A DNA stretch of 64,000 nucleotides from Roseateles chitinivorans (GCF_002761755.1 NZ_PEOG01000008.1:81416-145415); one strand, 5' to 3'; positions 11,601-20,661 are shown, counted from the stretch's first letter. Made by a program: numbers and translations. Notes: a model not told the origin generated them from the letters alone.

Positions 11601-12500
11601 ATACTTCTGCCGCGAGCGCAGCACGCCGCCGTCGCGAGAGAGAGACCCATCATTGAGGTAGCCGAAGGCGCTGAAGCGGATTTGGCTGGAGTAGTTCTGG
11701 ATCAACCCCTCAGGCTTGAAGATGGTGTTGTTGGCGTAAGACTTACAGTTCTTCTCGAGATCGAGCCCCGAGGTCTTGTCGCAGACGCGCGCACGGATGT
11801 CGACGATGTAGGAGACGCTGTCATCCCACGTCTTGGCGGCGGGATCGAAACCAACACCAGATCCGCTGTTGTTGTTGCCGCTGTTCGTGATGCGCATGCT
11901 CACGCCCAGCCCCTGGATCCGCATCTTCAGCCCGCCCCACGTCCCCTTGGAGTTGATCAGTGGCGTGGCACCGGCGATGACGGTGCTCGAGGTGATCGAA
12001 CGGTCGGGGAAATTGTTGATGCTGCCTTGACCGCTCGCATAGGCCTTCTGCAGCACAGTGGCCCTGGTCGTATCAACAACGCGAGAGCCGCCGGTGAGCG
12101 CCCAGCGGAACGGGTCGATCGTCTGCATCGACGCGTAATTGAGGAAGTTGCCGCTCCACTTCTTGGCGCACACGTGGTTGTTGGCCAAGGCCGTTGGCGC
12201 GAAGTGATTGACCTTGATCGCGTCTGGATCGGAACTGGTGTCGGCGAGCCGGTAGTCGTAGCACTTGTTTGGATCGAAATACCCGAGGTAGGTGGAGGCC
12301 GGGTTGTACGTGTTGTCGGTGTGCGCATTGCTCACTGCGGTTGGGTATTCCACCGATAGCGCCAGCGCCAGATTGCCTGGCACCGCCACCGAGGCAAAGA
12401 CAGGTTTGTCGGACAGCGCCGTTTGCGCGCTTGCCGCCGACACCAAGGCCAGCAGGGCGGCCACGCCGCTCAGGCGCAAGAAAAGACGAGAGGGGGACAT
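8649..12500 (-). CDS. pilY1: Type IV pilus assembly/adhesin protein PilY1
   Basis: This 1283-residue protein has a signal peptide (cleavage after VSAASA, about residue 25) and the Neisseria PilC-type beta-propeller in its C-terminal half (YVPGALY, RFYIDARPTVADVDFG, YGGDLRGNVWRADL). PilY1 helps extend pili, mediates surface attachment and sensing, and is exposed at the pilus tip. The start at 12500 is preferred over upstream codons because it gives a clean signal peptide, is preceded by AGAGG and sits 13 bases after the pilX stop. The loop just before YGGDL lacks the DxNxDG calcium-binding pattern usual at that position (see findings). It is the last gene of the minor-pilin operon. Confidence 0.93.
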   Translation of the reverse strand: MSPSRLFLRLSGVAALLALVSAASAQTALSDKPVFASVAVPGNLALALSVEYPTAVSNAHTDNTYNPASTYLGYFDPNKCYDYRLADTSSDPDAIKVNHFAPTALANNHVCAKKWSGNFLNYASMQTIDPFRWALTGGSRVVDTTRATVLQKAYASGQGSINNFPDRSITSSTVIAGATPLINSKGTWGGLKMRIQGLGVSMRITNSGNNNSGSGVGFDPAAKTWDDSVSYIVDIRARVCDKTSGLDLEKNCKSYANNTIFKPEGLIQNYSSQIRFSAFGYLNDGSLSRDGGVLRSRQKYVGPTMPVPGGDPVSNPLTEWDAATGIMRNNPNVDETASPKINDIADMKAYYGVDVSYSGVMNYLNKFGSSNSYKTYDPVGELYYAVLRYFRNQGNVTSYSAPSSTSTRAAQADGFPVISEWRDPMQYSCQKNFILGIGDVNTHADRNLPGATGSSEPTKPTEVTNDKAFDAVEWTNRVGKLSGVNASLGNVQGYGGCCNNNGALIAGMAYWANSTDIRPDSDADPNSAGKQTVQTYWLDVLEFSTYKTNNQYYLATRYGGAQLPNDFAPLTQTTDLPQSWWHTGGSTDLVGSQLRPDTYFTSAKADQMVDGLAAAFTSIASRMKAYSTAFSTASQQITSVGVASYATQYDAKEWTGEVIASTLSAAEDTTATRQVEAWKFTQKLKGQLAGTGWKSNRYMVTYDTAAKAVVPFLETSLSADMKNALATPYASTATVTDYVNYLRGDRTNESSKFRVRAELVGDIVNSKVTVVAPPSLTLSEGANPGYSDYKTKFKARPNYLVVGTNAGVVHVINGSLTGDTAGREIFAYVPGALYKGPSSPSTPSVDGLAALGNPNFNHRFYIDARPTVADVDFGFTGGKRGTADWRTIVVGGLGKGGRSVYALDLTDLSGVTSEGAAASKVLWEFTTGEMGFLYGEPVITKTATHGWVVLVPTGHNNGSGKASIFMLNPKTGELITTISADKLSDDATGADPAGLNQLTPFYPDLSAAVVESVYGGDLRGNVWRADLRSGSSGYPNLVKVARAVGPNNTPQPITTAVVPIGDTTTYRRFLAFGTGKMLFANDINSTQLQRLYGIVDGTVAKFSNSGDAPTNTAFPITSANLVQLTDLTQKANIDYKTKSGWYFDLPSGYRVLSDPTYFMNIAAFSATLPSSADACNPGGTSRVYLIDLSTGQTQFANNAAYLDPGFAVTDMLFMKTDKSVDLVLSGSTASAANKTCKEGDPTCNVCPQGDPLCRAKPNQGGTVGTKILNWREIPLRNSTNGTL

Positions 12501-12513
12501 GGTGAGCCTCTGC

Positions 12514-13128
12514 TTAATCCAAGGTGGTGAACGTGCTCTGGTAGAACGAGTACGCGTTGTGCGGACCAGTGACACGCACTGTGATTCGGTAGGTCGGTTG
12601 CGGCGGCGCGACCGGATTGTTCTGCTTGGGACCGAAGTTGTTCGCCCGCCCAAGCACTTGACAGTGAGACGCCGAGAAGGTGCCGGGGTTCACGCACAGC
12701 CGGTCGATGAGGTAATGCACGGTGATGCTGTCGCCGTCCATCTTGATTTCGTTGGCCGAGCTGCCCAGACCGCCAAGGGCGCCTGCGGTCGTGGTGTCCA
12801 GCAGTGCCAGCGGGATGCCGGAAGCGTCGCTGGCGAGCATGGTGGCGCTGTAGTTCTGAGCCGGGTTGCTGACCATGCGCGCGGCGGCGACGCCGAGGGC
12901 GCCAGTGGGAGACAACGCGTTGGCGGCCAGGCGAATCGCCCGCTCTCCCTGGTTGGTCATCTCGCGCTTGAAGCCGAAATAGCCGACGCTGGCAAGCGTG
13001 ACGTTCATCGACTTCATCGCCGCGGCTGCGCCGATGAGCAGCACGGCGAGGGTGATCAGCGCGATCACCATGATCACGCCGCGTTGGCGGCGCGCAAGTG
13101 GTGGAAGGGACGGAGCGAAGGATCGCAT
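12514..13128 (-). CDS. pilX: Type IV pilus minor pilin PilX
   Basis: This 204-residue protein begins with a short basic segment, RRQRGVIMV, followed by a hydrophobic helix (ALITLAVLLIGAAAA), as in PilX/PilX_N family minor pilins that prime pilus assembly. The glycine before V is the likely prepilin-peptidase cut site; as in other PilX proteins the +5 Glu is not obvious. The ATG at 13128 is chosen because GAGG lies just upstream and it does not overlap pilW; an in-frame start at 13218 would overlap pilW by 41 bases. Confidence 0.85.
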   Translation of the reverse strand: MRSFAPSLPPLARRQRGVIMVIALITLAVLLIGAAAAMKSMNVTLASVGYFGFKREMTNQGERAIRLAANALSPTGALGVAAARMVSNPAQNYSATMLASDASGIPLALLDTTTAGALGGLGSSANEIKMDGDSITVHYLIDRLCVNPGTFSASHCQVLGRANNFGPKQNNPVAPPQPTYRITVRVTGPHNAYSFYQSTFTTLD

Positions 13129-13177
13129 TGGAGGCCTCGGAGAAGGGGCGTCGTGACTACGGCGGGACGGCGGCCGA

Positions 13178-14401
13178 TCACGCTGGCGGAACGCGCGCGG
13201 GGGCAGTGACGATGGCATTGCGCAATGGAATCGTCAGCTCGATCAGGCGATAGTTGCGCCGCTGCTCAGCCGCCGGCAGCCGGATGAGCATCTGCATCGC
13301 CGGCGGCAGTGACGAGAACATCGTGAAGGTTCCCGGCGAGACCAGCGTATCGCCTTCGCGCTCGATCCGGTCGCCTCGCACCAGCATTGAGATGCTGACA
13401 GCGACGATGTTGGACGCCAGTGCTGGATTGGCGTTGTTGAGCCCATTGGCGTTGTAGGGAGCGTTGGCGGGATTGACCCACGCGGAGATCACGCCATCGT
13501 TGAGCCCGGCGGCGTCCACGCCGAAGCGGACCCGCATGTCCACGACGTTGTCCGCCAGCGGCACCGGCAGGTCGGCGTTGGGGATGTTGTTCAGTTGCAG
13601 GATGTCGTAGGCCACCAGTTGCCGGTTGGCGCTGACGCCCAGCAACTGAAAGCGCGGCTGGTTACCCACGACGTTGCCCAGGTTCGAGACGCTCAGCGGC
13701 GCGTTCACGCCATAGGAAACAAGGCTGTTCGCGTTCACGCCCGGGGCGTAGAACTCGCCATCGAGCGGCACCCCCGTTACGGTCGAGCCGACGAAGTTCG
13801 GTCCGACCTGCGTGATGAGGCAGGGGCGGGCCAATTCCGTGAGCATCAGGAGGTCACCGCTTCGAATGCCCAGCGTGTTGTTCATCGTGAAGGTGTTCAC
13901 CTGCACGGAACCGGCGACTACCTCCTGGGGGGTTTCGCTCAAGCCGGCCGAGGTGGTCATGAACTGGACGACGTCCGACGGTCCGTTGCCAAAGCCGGCA
14001 TCCGCGCCGACACCGGAATACACGACGACCGGGCTCACGTTCACTGTGCCCGGCACAGCCTGGAACGGGGCAGGGAACGGCGTCAGACGCGGCAGGATCT
14101 GGGCCCCATTGCGAATGGCATTCAACTGGCACCCAAAGGTCAGGCCGGCGTTCTGGAACAGACCCGAACCGATGCTTCGGAACTGACGGTCCAGTTCATA
14201 GGCCAGGTAACCACTGCTCTGCGCGAGGTCGGAGGTGCTCGAGTTCTGGCGCTTCGACTTCTCGAACATGTTCATCATGACGCCCAGCGCGGTCATGAGA
14301 ATCAGGCCGATCGTCATGGAAATCAGCAGTTCGATCAGGGTGAAGCCCTGGCCGGTGTGGCGCGTGCGCGCAAGCGGGGAGGAACGGCGGTGCATCGTCA
14401 T
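13178..14401 (-). CDS. pilW: Type IV pilus minor pilin PilW
   Basis: This 407-residue protein has a short leader ending in G followed by FTLIELLIS, the canonical class III prepilin signal with Glu at +5. The long C-terminal region matches the PilW family, minor pilins needed for initiating pilus fibres. The ATG at 14401 is two bases after the pilV stop; another ATG six bases later is possible. Longer upstream reading frame is antisense noise from the pilV region. Confidence 0.9.
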   Translation of the reverse strand: MTMHRRSSPLARTRHTGQGFTLIELLISMTIGLILMTALGVMMNMFEKSKRQNSSTSDLAQSSGYLAYELDRQFRSIGSGLFQNAGLTFGCQLNAIRNGAQILPRLTPFPAPFQAVPGTVNVSPVVVYSGVGADAGFGNGPSDVVQFMTTSAGLSETPQEVVAGSVQVNTFTMNNTLGIRSGDLLMLTELARPCLITQVGPNFVGSTVTGVPLDGEFYAPGVNANSLVSYGVNAPLSVSNLGNVVGNQPRFQLLGVSANRQLVAYDILQLNNIPNADLPVPLADNVVDMRVRFGVDAAGLNDGVISAWVNPANAPYNANGLNNANPALASNIVAVSISMLVRGDRIEREGDTLVSPGTFTMFSSLPPAMQMLIRLPAAEQRRNYRLIELTIPLRNAIVTAPARVPPA

Positions 14402-14403
14402 GA

Positions 14404-14814
14404 TTAGTTCAGCCGCACGTCGGTGTAGTACACGCGGTCCGCGCCTGCGGGGGTTTTCCAGCGAATCGTGATGCGCGACGTGTTCCCGAGCGTTGCGGTC
14501 GGGGCGTCGCCGACCGCGCCCACGGCGTTCACGAGGCCGGAGGCCGCGACGCGCTGGGTCCACGCCGCGATCGTCGGCGGATTGCGTGTGTTGTAGAGCC
14601 ACATGTCGTTGGCGAGGTCGGCGGCCAGCGTCGCGGCGCGCTGGTTCTCATCAGCGCCGGCGCTGGCCTGTGAGGCGCGCGCCATCAGCGCCACCAAGCC
14701 GACGATCCCGATCGTCATGACCAGCATCGCGACCATCAGTTCAATCAGTGTCATGCCTCTGGCAGGTACCGACGAACGGCGGCGCGCCGGGCGCAGGAGG
14801 TGAGTCGTTTTCAT
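14404..14814 (-). CDS. pilV: Type IV pilus modification/minor pilin PilV
   Basis: This 136-residue protein carries the prepilin peptidase site ARG|MTLIELMVAM and the hydrophobic N-terminal helix. PilV-type minor pilins are part of the priming complex at the pilus tip. Its start overlaps the fimT stop by four bases (ATGA), evidence for translational coupling. The position between fimT and pilW is conserved. Confidence 0.9.
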   Translation of the reverse strand: MKTTHLLRPARRRSSVPARGMTLIELMVAMLVMTIGIVGLVALMARASQASAGADENQRAATLAADLANDMWLYNTRNPPTIAAWTQRVAASGLVNAVGAVGDAPTATLGNTSRITIRWKTPAGADRVYYTDVRLN

Positions 14815-15446
14815 TGGGTCGCTGCCTTGTTGACGGCCGCGCAGCCGTCCGGTTCCGAATCCGACAACAGTCGCTCCCGGTCACACAGGCGCACCGTGCC
14901 GCCCAGGGTCACCCAGACAGACAGCTTCTTCTGGTTGGGGGCCGTCACGCTGGAGTCGATCCAGTAGATCGAATTGCCGTCGGGATTGACGTTGCAGGAG
15001 GTCCCTGCCACCGGTGCATTCAGCATCAGCGGGCGGCCGTTGGGACCGAAGCAGACCGCGGTCGGTCCGGTGATGGTGATGTTGGAGGTTGAATCGGTCA
15101 CCGAACCGCATTGGAGCGGCTGCGTGGGGGCGGGTTGCGTGATCAGCGGATTCTGGATCAGCTGGACCACCCAGTAACGTCCGGTGGCGGATGCCTCCGC
15201 ATTGAGGCTGCAAGTGGAATCGGCGGTGCGGTAGAAGACCACCGGCTGGTAAGACTTGATGGCTTGCGCCTGAGCATTGCGCAGGCTGGTGGCCAACGAA
15301 CTGCCCGCGGTCCGCACCTGGGCGCTGGCGGCCCACGACCTCATCGCCGGCGCAGCCAGGGCCGTCGTCAGGCCGATGATCGCCAGGACGATCATCAACT
15401 CGATCAGCGAAAACCCGCGTGGTGCGCGGCGCCTGGCTCTTAGCAT
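14811..15446 (-). CDS. fimT: GspH/FimT-family pseudopilin
   Basis: This 211-residue protein has the signal [17 protein letters not shown], then a GspH/FimT-type globular domain. FimT-family minor pilins are associated with pilus priming and, in some species, with DNA binding during natural transformation; whether this one binds DNA cannot be told. Its ATG lies inside the last codons of pilE (7-base overlap). Confidence 0.88.
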   Translation of the reverse strand: MLRARRRAPRGFSLIELMIVLAIIGLTTALAAPAMRSWAASAQVRTAGSSLATSLRNAQAQAIKSYQPVVFYRTADSTCSLNAEASATGRYWVVQLIQNPLITQPAPTQPLQCGSVTDSTSNITITGPTAVCFGPNGRPLMLNAPVAGTSCNVNPDGNSIYWIDSSVTAPNQKKLSVWVTLGGTVRLCDRERLLSDSEPDGCAAVNKAATQ

Positions 15447-15898
15447 GTCTCACCCTTCACCATGACCCAGCGCGAGGTGCAGGAGTTCCAGCCGGTGGGA
15501 GCCTTGGTCGTCCTCTGGGCGCCTGCCTGGTCGATCGTGAACTCGAAGCCCGACAGCAGGTTGTCCGAACTGCCCGCCGTCAGGAGGTAGGTGCCCGCGC
15601 CCAAGTTGCTGCAGGTGATATTGAACTTGCCGACTTTTCTTCCGTCGGTGCAGGGGGGGGTGGCGCCGCCGCTGGCTTGATAGGTCCGGAAGTTTTGGTA
15701 GTAGGCCTCCATCTCGGTCCGCATCATGGTCAGCCCCGTGGCGGCATCCGTAAGCGCACCACGGATGTAATAGGCCCGATAGCTGGGCAGCGCGATCGCG
15801 GCCAGGATGCCCACGATGGCCACCACGATCATCAACTCGATCAGCGTGAAACCACGCGACGCGGACCGGCGTGCCGGCGACGAAAAGTTCCCAGACAT
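15440..15898 (-). CDS. pilE: Type IV pilin PilE-like protein
   Basis: This 152-residue prepilin has the cleavage site [22 protein letters not shown] and a C-terminal pair of cysteines (SC...ETC) that fits the pilin D-region disulfide, plus another pair in the middle (PCTDG, ITCSN). It belongs to the ComP/PilE branch of minor pilins found first in the Burkholderiales pilE-fimT-pilVWXY1 operon. AGGAGC precedes the ATG. A run of eight C (coding strand; G8 at 15653-15660) lies within the gene. It may be a minor pilin rather than the major subunit; a separate pilA is likely elsewhere in the genome. Confidence 0.88.
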   Translation of the reverse strand: MSGNFSSPARRSASRGFTLIELMIVVAIVGILAAIALPSYRAYYIRGALTDAATGLTMMRTEMEAYYQNFRTYQASGGATPPCTDGRKVGKFNITCSNLGAGTYLLTAGSSDNLLSGFEFTIDQAGAQRTTKAPTGWNSCTSRWVMVKGETC

Positions 15899-16277
15899 AA
15901 GCGCTCCTGTTTGCTGAAATTATCGGCAGCCGCCCCTGGAAGGCGAGGCCGCTCGTCGTGCCTCGGATTCCGCCCGTCTCGCGGCGACCTTCGAATGTGA
16001 CGTCCGTCACGGTTTGGCGTCCGTCGACGCCTCCGGCGAGCGTCGCCGGGCGACTCGCACACCGGCCCCGCTGCTCGGCAAGCCACGCGCGCGAGCCAAT
16101 TGTGACCAGGGGTTACGCGTTGCGGAGCCCTCGACCCCGGCGTCAATCCCCCTTCATCGGGCTGTCGCATATCGCCACCCCGCCCCAGGTGTCCTCCGGC
16201 ATCAATTCGGGCTTTACCCTATGATCCCGGCTCCCGGACGCCTGCCGCCCGGCATCGTCCCGGATCTATTCCAAGAA
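15899..16277. other. Divergent intergenic region between pilE and mlaF
   Basis: This 379-base gap must hold the leftward promoter of the pil operon and the rightward promoter of the mla operon. A TATGAT hexamer at 16220-16225 is a possible -10 element for mlaF, without a convincing -35. No open frame in it looks like a gene. Confidence 0.5.
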
Positions 16278-17120
16278 ATGGCATTCACCGATCCCCATTC
16301 CTCCCCTGACGCCCGCCCGCTGATCGAGGTGAAGGGCGTGACTGTCGGTTATGGCGACCGGGTCATCCTGAAGGACGTCAATGTCACTTTGCCGCGCGGC
16401 AAGGTGATGGCCCTGATCGGATCCTCCGGCGGTGGCAAGACGACGCTGCTGCGGCTGCTGACCCGGCAACTGCGTCCGCAGTCGGGGCAGGTGCTGTTCG
16501 ACGGCCAGGACCTGGCGCCGATGGACCAGACGCAGCTCTACGCCCAGCGCCGGCGGATGGGCATGCTGTTCCAGTTCGGTGCCCTGTTCACCGACCTGAG
16601 CGTCTTCGAGAACGTTGCCTTCCCGCTGCGCGAGCACACCCGCCTGCCCGAGCCGATGATCCGCGACCTCGTCCTGATGAAGCTCAATGCGGTCGGCCTG
16701 CGCGGTGCCCGCGACCTGATGCCCAACGAGGTGTCGGGCGGCATGGCGCGTCGCGTAGCGCTGGCGCGCGCGATCGCGCTCGACCCGGACCTGGTGCTCT
16801 ACGACGAGCCTTTCGCCGGCCTGGATCCCATCTCGCTGGGCGTCACCGCCCGCCTGATCCGCGACCTGAACGACGCGCTGGGCCTCACCAGCGTCATCGT
16901 TTCGCACGACATCCATGAGACCTTCGGCATCGCCGACCATGTGGTGATGGTGGCCAATGGCGGGGTCGTCGCCCAAGGCACGCCGGAGGAGCTGCGGCAC
17001 AGCAGCGATCCGCTGGTGCACCAGTTCGTCAATGCCCAGTCCGATGGCCCGGTGCGCTTCCATCAGCCCGCCAGGCCGGTGCGCGAGGACTTCGGACTGC
17101 CCCAGGAGATCTCCGCATGA
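16278..17120 (+). CDS. mlaF: Mla phospholipid transporter ATP-binding protein
   Basis: This 280-residue ABC ATPase powers MlaFEDB, the inner-membrane complex that moves phospholipids between inner and outer membranes to maintain lipid asymmetry. Walker A is GSSGGGKTT (48-56), the signature is VSGGM (152-156; this variant is typical of MlaF), and Walker B is LVLYDEP (172-178). The ATG at 16278 aligns with family N-termini; upstream in-frame sequence is noncoding. The stop overlaps the mlaE start by four bases. Confidence 0.95.
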   Translation: MAFTDPHSSPDARPLIEVKGVTVGYGDRVILKDVNVTLPRGKVMALIGSSGGGKTTLLRLLTRQLRPQSGQVLFDGQDLAPMDQTQLYAQRRRMGMLFQFGALFTDLSVFENVAFPLREHTRLPEPMIRDLVLMKLNAVGLRGARDLMPNEVSGGMARRVALARAIALDPDLVLYDEPFAGLDPISLGVTARLIRDLNDALGLTSVIVSHDIHETFGIADHVVMVANGGVVAQGTPEELRHSSDPLVHQFVNAQSDGPVRFHQPARPVREDFGLPQEISA

Positions 17121-17896
17121 TCGGCCTTGCGACCTCCATCGGGCGCGGCCTGCGCCTGAAGCTCGGCGACTGGGGCTGGTCGGCGAGGCTGCTCGGCGCC
17201 TTGCTGCTGCACCTGGGCGCCTGCCTGCGCCGCTTCGCGCTGGTGCGGGAGCAGATCTATTTCCTGGGCAATCGCTCGCTGTCCATCATCGGCGTGTCCG
17301 GGTTGTTCGTCGGCTTCGTGCTGGCGCTGCAGGGCTACTACACCCTGCAGCGTTACGGCTCGGCGGAGGCCGTCGGCCTGCTGGTCGCGCTCAGTCTGGT
17401 GCGCGAGCTCGGACCGGTGGTGGCGGCGCTCCTGTTCGCGGGTCGCGCCGGTACCTCGCTGACCGCCGAGATCGGTCTGATGAAGGCCGGGGAGCAGCTC
17501 AGCGCCATGGAGATGATGGCGGTCGACCCGGTGCAGCGCGTACTGGCGCCGCGCTTCTGGGCCGGCTTCATCGCGATGCCCTTGCTGGCGGCGGTGTTCT
17601 CGGCGGTCGGCATCATCGGCGGCTGGCTGGTCGCCGTGCCGCTGATCGGCATCGACGCCGGCTCGTTCTGGTCGCAGATGCAAGGCGGCGTCGACGTGTT
17701 CAAGGACGTCGGCAACGGCTTCGTGAAGAGCGTGGTGTTCGGCGTGACCGTCAGTTTCGTCGCGCTGCTGCAGGGTTATTCCTGCAAGCCCACGCCCGAA
17801 GGCGTGTCGCAGGCGACGACCCGCACCGTGGTGTTGTCCTCCCTTGCGGTGCTGGGTCTGGACTTCATCCTGACCGCCATGATGTTCTCGATCTGA
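17117..17896 (+). CDS. mlaE: Mla phospholipid transporter permease
   Basis: This 259-residue membrane protein is the MlaE permease, with several hydrophobic segments and the conserved [20 protein letters not shown] block (about residues 95-115) followed by AEIGLMK. Two copies form the transmembrane core of MlaFEDB. ATGA overlap with mlaF indicates coupled translation. Confidence 0.95.
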   Translation: MIGLATSIGRGLRLKLGDWGWSARLLGALLLHLGACLRRFALVREQIYFLGNRSLSIIGVSGLFVGFVLALQGYYTLQRYGSAEAVGLLVALSLVRELGPVVAALLFAGRAGTSLTAEIGLMKAGEQLSAMEMMAVDPVQRVLAPRFWAGFIAMPLLAAVFSAVGIIGGWLVAVPLIGIDAGSFWSQMQGGVDVFKDVGNGFVKSVVFGVTVSFVALLQGYSCKPTPEGVSQATTRTVVLSSLAVLGLDFILTAMMFSI

Positions 17897-17957
17897 CGCG
17901 CCGCGCGCGGACCATCGAACCGACAACTGAAATCAAGAGTTCTTCTGGAGTTGCCTG

Positions 17958-18446
17958 ATGCAATCCTCTCGTTATGACGCGCTGGTCGGGTTCTTCGTGC
18001 TGCTGGGCGGCGCCGCCCTGCTGTTCCTGGCCCTGAAGGCGGGCAACCTGCTGACGCTGAATTTCCAGGACACCTACACCGTCACCGCCAAGTTCGACAA
18101 CATCGGCGGCCTGAAGCCGGGCGCGGCAGTCAAGAGCGCCGGCGTCGTGGTCGGCCGCGTGGGCGGCATTGCCTTCGACGACAAGAGCTTCCAGGCCCGG
18201 GTGATCCTGAACATGAACCAGGGCGTCGCGTTCCCCAAGGACAGTTCGGCCAAGATCCTCACGTCCGGCCTGCTGGGCGAGCAGTACATCGGACTGGAGC
18301 CGGGTGCGGAAGAAAAGAACCTCGCCGCAGGCGACATCATCACGCAGACGCAGTCGGCAGTGGTGCTGGAGAACCTGATCGGCCAGTTCCTCTATAACAA
18401 GGCGGCCGATGCCTCCGCGGCGCCGGCCTCGGGAGAGAAACCATGA
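17958..18446 (+). CDS. mlaD: MCE-domain substrate-binding protein
   Basis: This 162-residue protein has one N-terminal transmembrane helix (ALVGFFVLLGGAALLFLAL) and one MCE domain (about residues 40-120, including LKPGAAVKSAGVVVG). MlaD forms a hexameric ring in the periplasm on top of MlaE and handles phospholipids. A hydrophobic LxxL-type C-terminal helix is present (VLENLIGQFLY). The gene is 61 bases after mlaE and overlaps mlaA by four bases. Confidence 0.95.
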   Translation: MQSSRYDALVGFFVLLGGAALLFLALKAGNLLTLNFQDTYTVTAKFDNIGGLKPGAAVKSAGVVVGRVGGIAFDDKSFQARVILNMNQGVAFPKDSSAKILTSGLLGEQYIGLEPGAEEKNLAAGDIITQTQSAVVLENLIGQFLYNKAADASAAPASGEKP

Positions 18447-19507
18447 CCACCACCACCACGACCGGCCCCGCGCTCAGAGCGCGACGGACCGACCTTGCGG
18501 CCGCGTTGCTGAGCGCGGCGCTCCTGGGTGCTGCGGCGCCCGCGATGGCCCGGTTCCAGGCCGACCCGGTGATCGCGCCGCCGCTGGATGTGGCGCTGGC
18601 GACGCCGCTGGCGCTGACGGCGCCGGTGCCGGCCGAATTGAGACAGGCCGCCGCCGACGACATCGATGCCGCTGGCAAGGCGGCGAGCGCTGCGGACGAA
18701 GCGCCGGAAGGCCAGGATCAGGCGGCATCGGCCCCGGCCTCGGGTTCGGCCGCCGAGCCGGCCGTGGCGGGCCAAGCCGGTGCGGCCGCGGCGGCCGCCG
18801 ATGCGCCGGCGCCCGGTCCGCGGGTGCGCAACCGCCTCGATCCGTGGGAACGCTGGAACCGGAAGGTCTTCAACTTCAACGAGAAGCTGGACGAGCATGT
18901 GCTGCGTCCGGTCGCCACGGCCTATTCGGATCTCGTGCCGCAGCCCGCGCGCCAGGCCGTCGACAACTTCTTCGGCAACTTCTCGGACGCCTGGTCGGCC
19001 GTGAACCTGTTCCTCCAGGGGCGCTTCAAGAACGGTGCGTCGCAGACGATGCGCGTTGCGGTGAACTCGGTGTTCGGCATTGCTGGCCTGATCGACATCG
19101 CCACGCCAGCGGGCCTGGAGAAGACCTCCGAGGACCTGGGTCGTACGCTCGGCTACTGGGGCGTCAAGACCGGGCCGTACATCGTGTGGCCGCTGCTGGG
19201 ACCGTCCTCGCTGCGGGACTCGGTGACGCTGCCGGTCAACGCCTACTACTCGCCGGCCTACCTCTTCGACGATGGCGAATACAAGTTCGCGATCACCGCG
19301 CTGCAGGTGATCAACACCCGCGCCAACCTGCTGCGGGTGACCGACATGCTGGATGGCATCGCGCTGGACAAGTACACCTTCGTTCGCGACGCCTACCTGC
19401 AGCGCCGCAACATCAAGTCCCACAAGGAACAGCAGGAAGACGATGACGACGATTACGAAGTCATCACCCCGGACGAGAAGCCGGTCAACCCGCAGGGCGA
19501 CCGCTGA
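18443..19507 (+). CDS. mlaA: MlaA (VacJ)-family phospholipid transport protein, no visible lipobox
   Basis: The VacJ/MlaA domain covers about residues 130-325 (NRLDPWERWNRKVF, NFFGNFSDAW, GRTLGYWG, YIVWPLLGPSSLRD). MlaA sits with porins in the outer membrane and extracts misplaced phospholipids for delivery to MlaC. MlaA is normally a lipoprotein, but the N-terminal 130 residues here contain no Cys: a plain signal peptide (cleavage near PAMA, about residue 33) is followed by a roughly 100-residue Ala/Pro-rich linker. At 354 residues it is longer than most family members. A shorter start would lose the signal peptide. Encoding MlaA within the mla operon is common in Burkholderiales. Confidence 0.9.
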   Translation: MTTTTTTGPALRARRTDLAAALLSAALLGAAAPAMARFQADPVIAPPLDVALATPLALTAPVPAELRQAAADDIDAAGKAASAADEAPEGQDQAASAPASGSAAEPAVAGQAGAAAAAADAPAPGPRVRNRLDPWERWNRKVFNFNEKLDEHVLRPVATAYSDLVPQPARQAVDNFFGNFSDAWSAVNLFLQGRFKNGASQTMRVAVNSVFGIAGLIDIATPAGLEKTSEDLGRTLGYWGVKTGPYIVWPLLGPSSLRDSVTLPVNAYYSPAYLFDDGEYKFAITALQVINTRANLLRVTDMLDGIALDKYTFVRDAYLQRRNIKSHKEQQEDDDDDYEVITPDEKPVNPQGDR

Positions 19508-19608
19508 CCCCGGCAACCACCGGTAACGCCCGCGGGGGCCGGTGAACCGGCATCGGACCTGCTACGTTGTGGGCCGGTCCGTGTCATGAAGAGAGAGAAA
19601 GGACAAGC

Positions 19609-20253
19609 ATGAATGCCACCAAACGACTGCTGCTGAACGCGATCGTGTCGATCGCCGCGCTGAGCCCGCTGGCCTCGTTCGCCGCGGACAACTCGACGCC
19701 GGATCAACTGATCCGCCAGCTGTCCATCGAGACCCTGGACGCCGTCAAGAGCGACAAGGCGATCCAGTCCGGTGACGTCAACAAGGTCATGGAGCTGGTC
19801 AACACGAAGGTGATGCCGCACGTGGACTTCCAGCGCATCACCTCCTCGGCCGTCGGCCGCTTCTGGCGCCAGGCCACGCCCGAGCAGAAGCAGCGTCTCC
19901 AGGACGAGTTCAAGACCCTGCTGGTGCGCACCTATGCCGGGGCGCTGACGCAGGTGAAGGACCAGACCATTGCGATGAAGCCGATGCGCGCCGCGCCGGA
20001 AGACACCGAGGTGGTCGTGCGCACCGAGATCCGTGGCAAGGGCGACCCGATCCAGCTCGACTACCGCGTCGAGAAGACCGATGGCGGCTGGAAGATCTAC
20101 GACGTGAACGTGCTGGGCATCTGGCTGGCGGATCAGTACCGCAACAGCTTTGCGCAGGAGATCAACGCCAAGGGCATCGACGGCCTGATCAAGTCGCTGG
20201 CCGAACGCAACGCCCGTCCGGCGCCGGCGGCCTCGGCCGCCAAGAAGGGCTGA
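19609..20253 (+). CDS. mlaC: Periplasmic phospholipid-binding protein MlaC
   Basis: This 214-residue protein has a signal peptide cleaved after ASFAA (about residue 24) and matches the MlaC (Ttg2D) family, the soluble carrier that shuttles phospholipids across the periplasm between MlaA and MlaFEDB. The ATG at 19609 follows GAGAAAGGAC. The 100-base gap after mlaA holds no gene. Confidence 0.94.
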   Translation: MNATKRLLLNAIVSIAALSPLASFAADNSTPDQLIRQLSIETLDAVKSDKAIQSGDVNKVMELVNTKVMPHVDFQRITSSAVGRFWRQATPEQKQRLQDEFKTLLVRTYAGALTQVKDQTIAMKPMRAAPEDTEVVVRTEIRGKGDPIQLDYRVEKTDGGWKIYDVNVLGIWLADQYRNSFAQEINAKGIDGLIKSLAERNARPAPAASAAKKG

Positions 20254-20257
20254 GGCG

Positions 20258-20572
20258 ATGCTGAAGCTGCCGCCGCGGCTGCGCCTGGACAACGCGCCCG
20301 AGGAATGGGCGCGGCTCGAGGGCGCGCTGCGCGCCGAGCTGGCGCAGGTCGGCAATGCCGCCGGTCGCGGCATCACGCTGGACGCGAGCGGTCTGAACGA
20401 CTTCGACTCCGCCGCGCTCAGCTTGCTGCTCAGTGCGCTGCGGCTGTGCGGTCAGGACGGCTGGCAGCTGACGCTGCAGCAGGCGCCTCGCGAACTGCGC
20501 GAGCTGGCCCGTGTCTATGCGCTGGAGCACCTGTTCTGGCCCGACGTCGCCGCGCCTGCCGAGATGGCATGA
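20258..20572 (+). CDS. mlaB: STAS-domain protein MlaB
   Basis: This 104-residue STAS protein, with DASGLNDFDSAALSLL matching the conserved STAS helix region, binds MlaF and is needed for assembly and activity of MlaFEDB. It starts four bases after mlaC and is the last gene before a terminator. Confidence 0.9.
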   Translation: MLKLPPRLRLDNAPEEWARLEGALRAELAQVGNAAGRGITLDASGLNDFDSAALSLLLSALRLCGQDGWQLTLQQAPRELRELARVYALEHLFWPDVAAPAEMA

Positions 20573-20590
20573 CGAAGTTGCGCCAATGAC

Positions 20591-20622
20591 GACGGGCCGC
20601 GATGAGCGGCCCGTCTGCTTTT
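20591..20622 (+). terminator. Rho-independent terminator of the mla operon
   Basis: A perfect 10-base stem (20591-20600 with 20606-20615) with a 5-base loop is followed by TGCTTTT, 18 bases after the mlaB stop. Confidence 0.85.
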
Positions 20623-20661
20623 CGGATGGACATTTCCGGCGCCAGGCGCTCGGCTCGCCGC

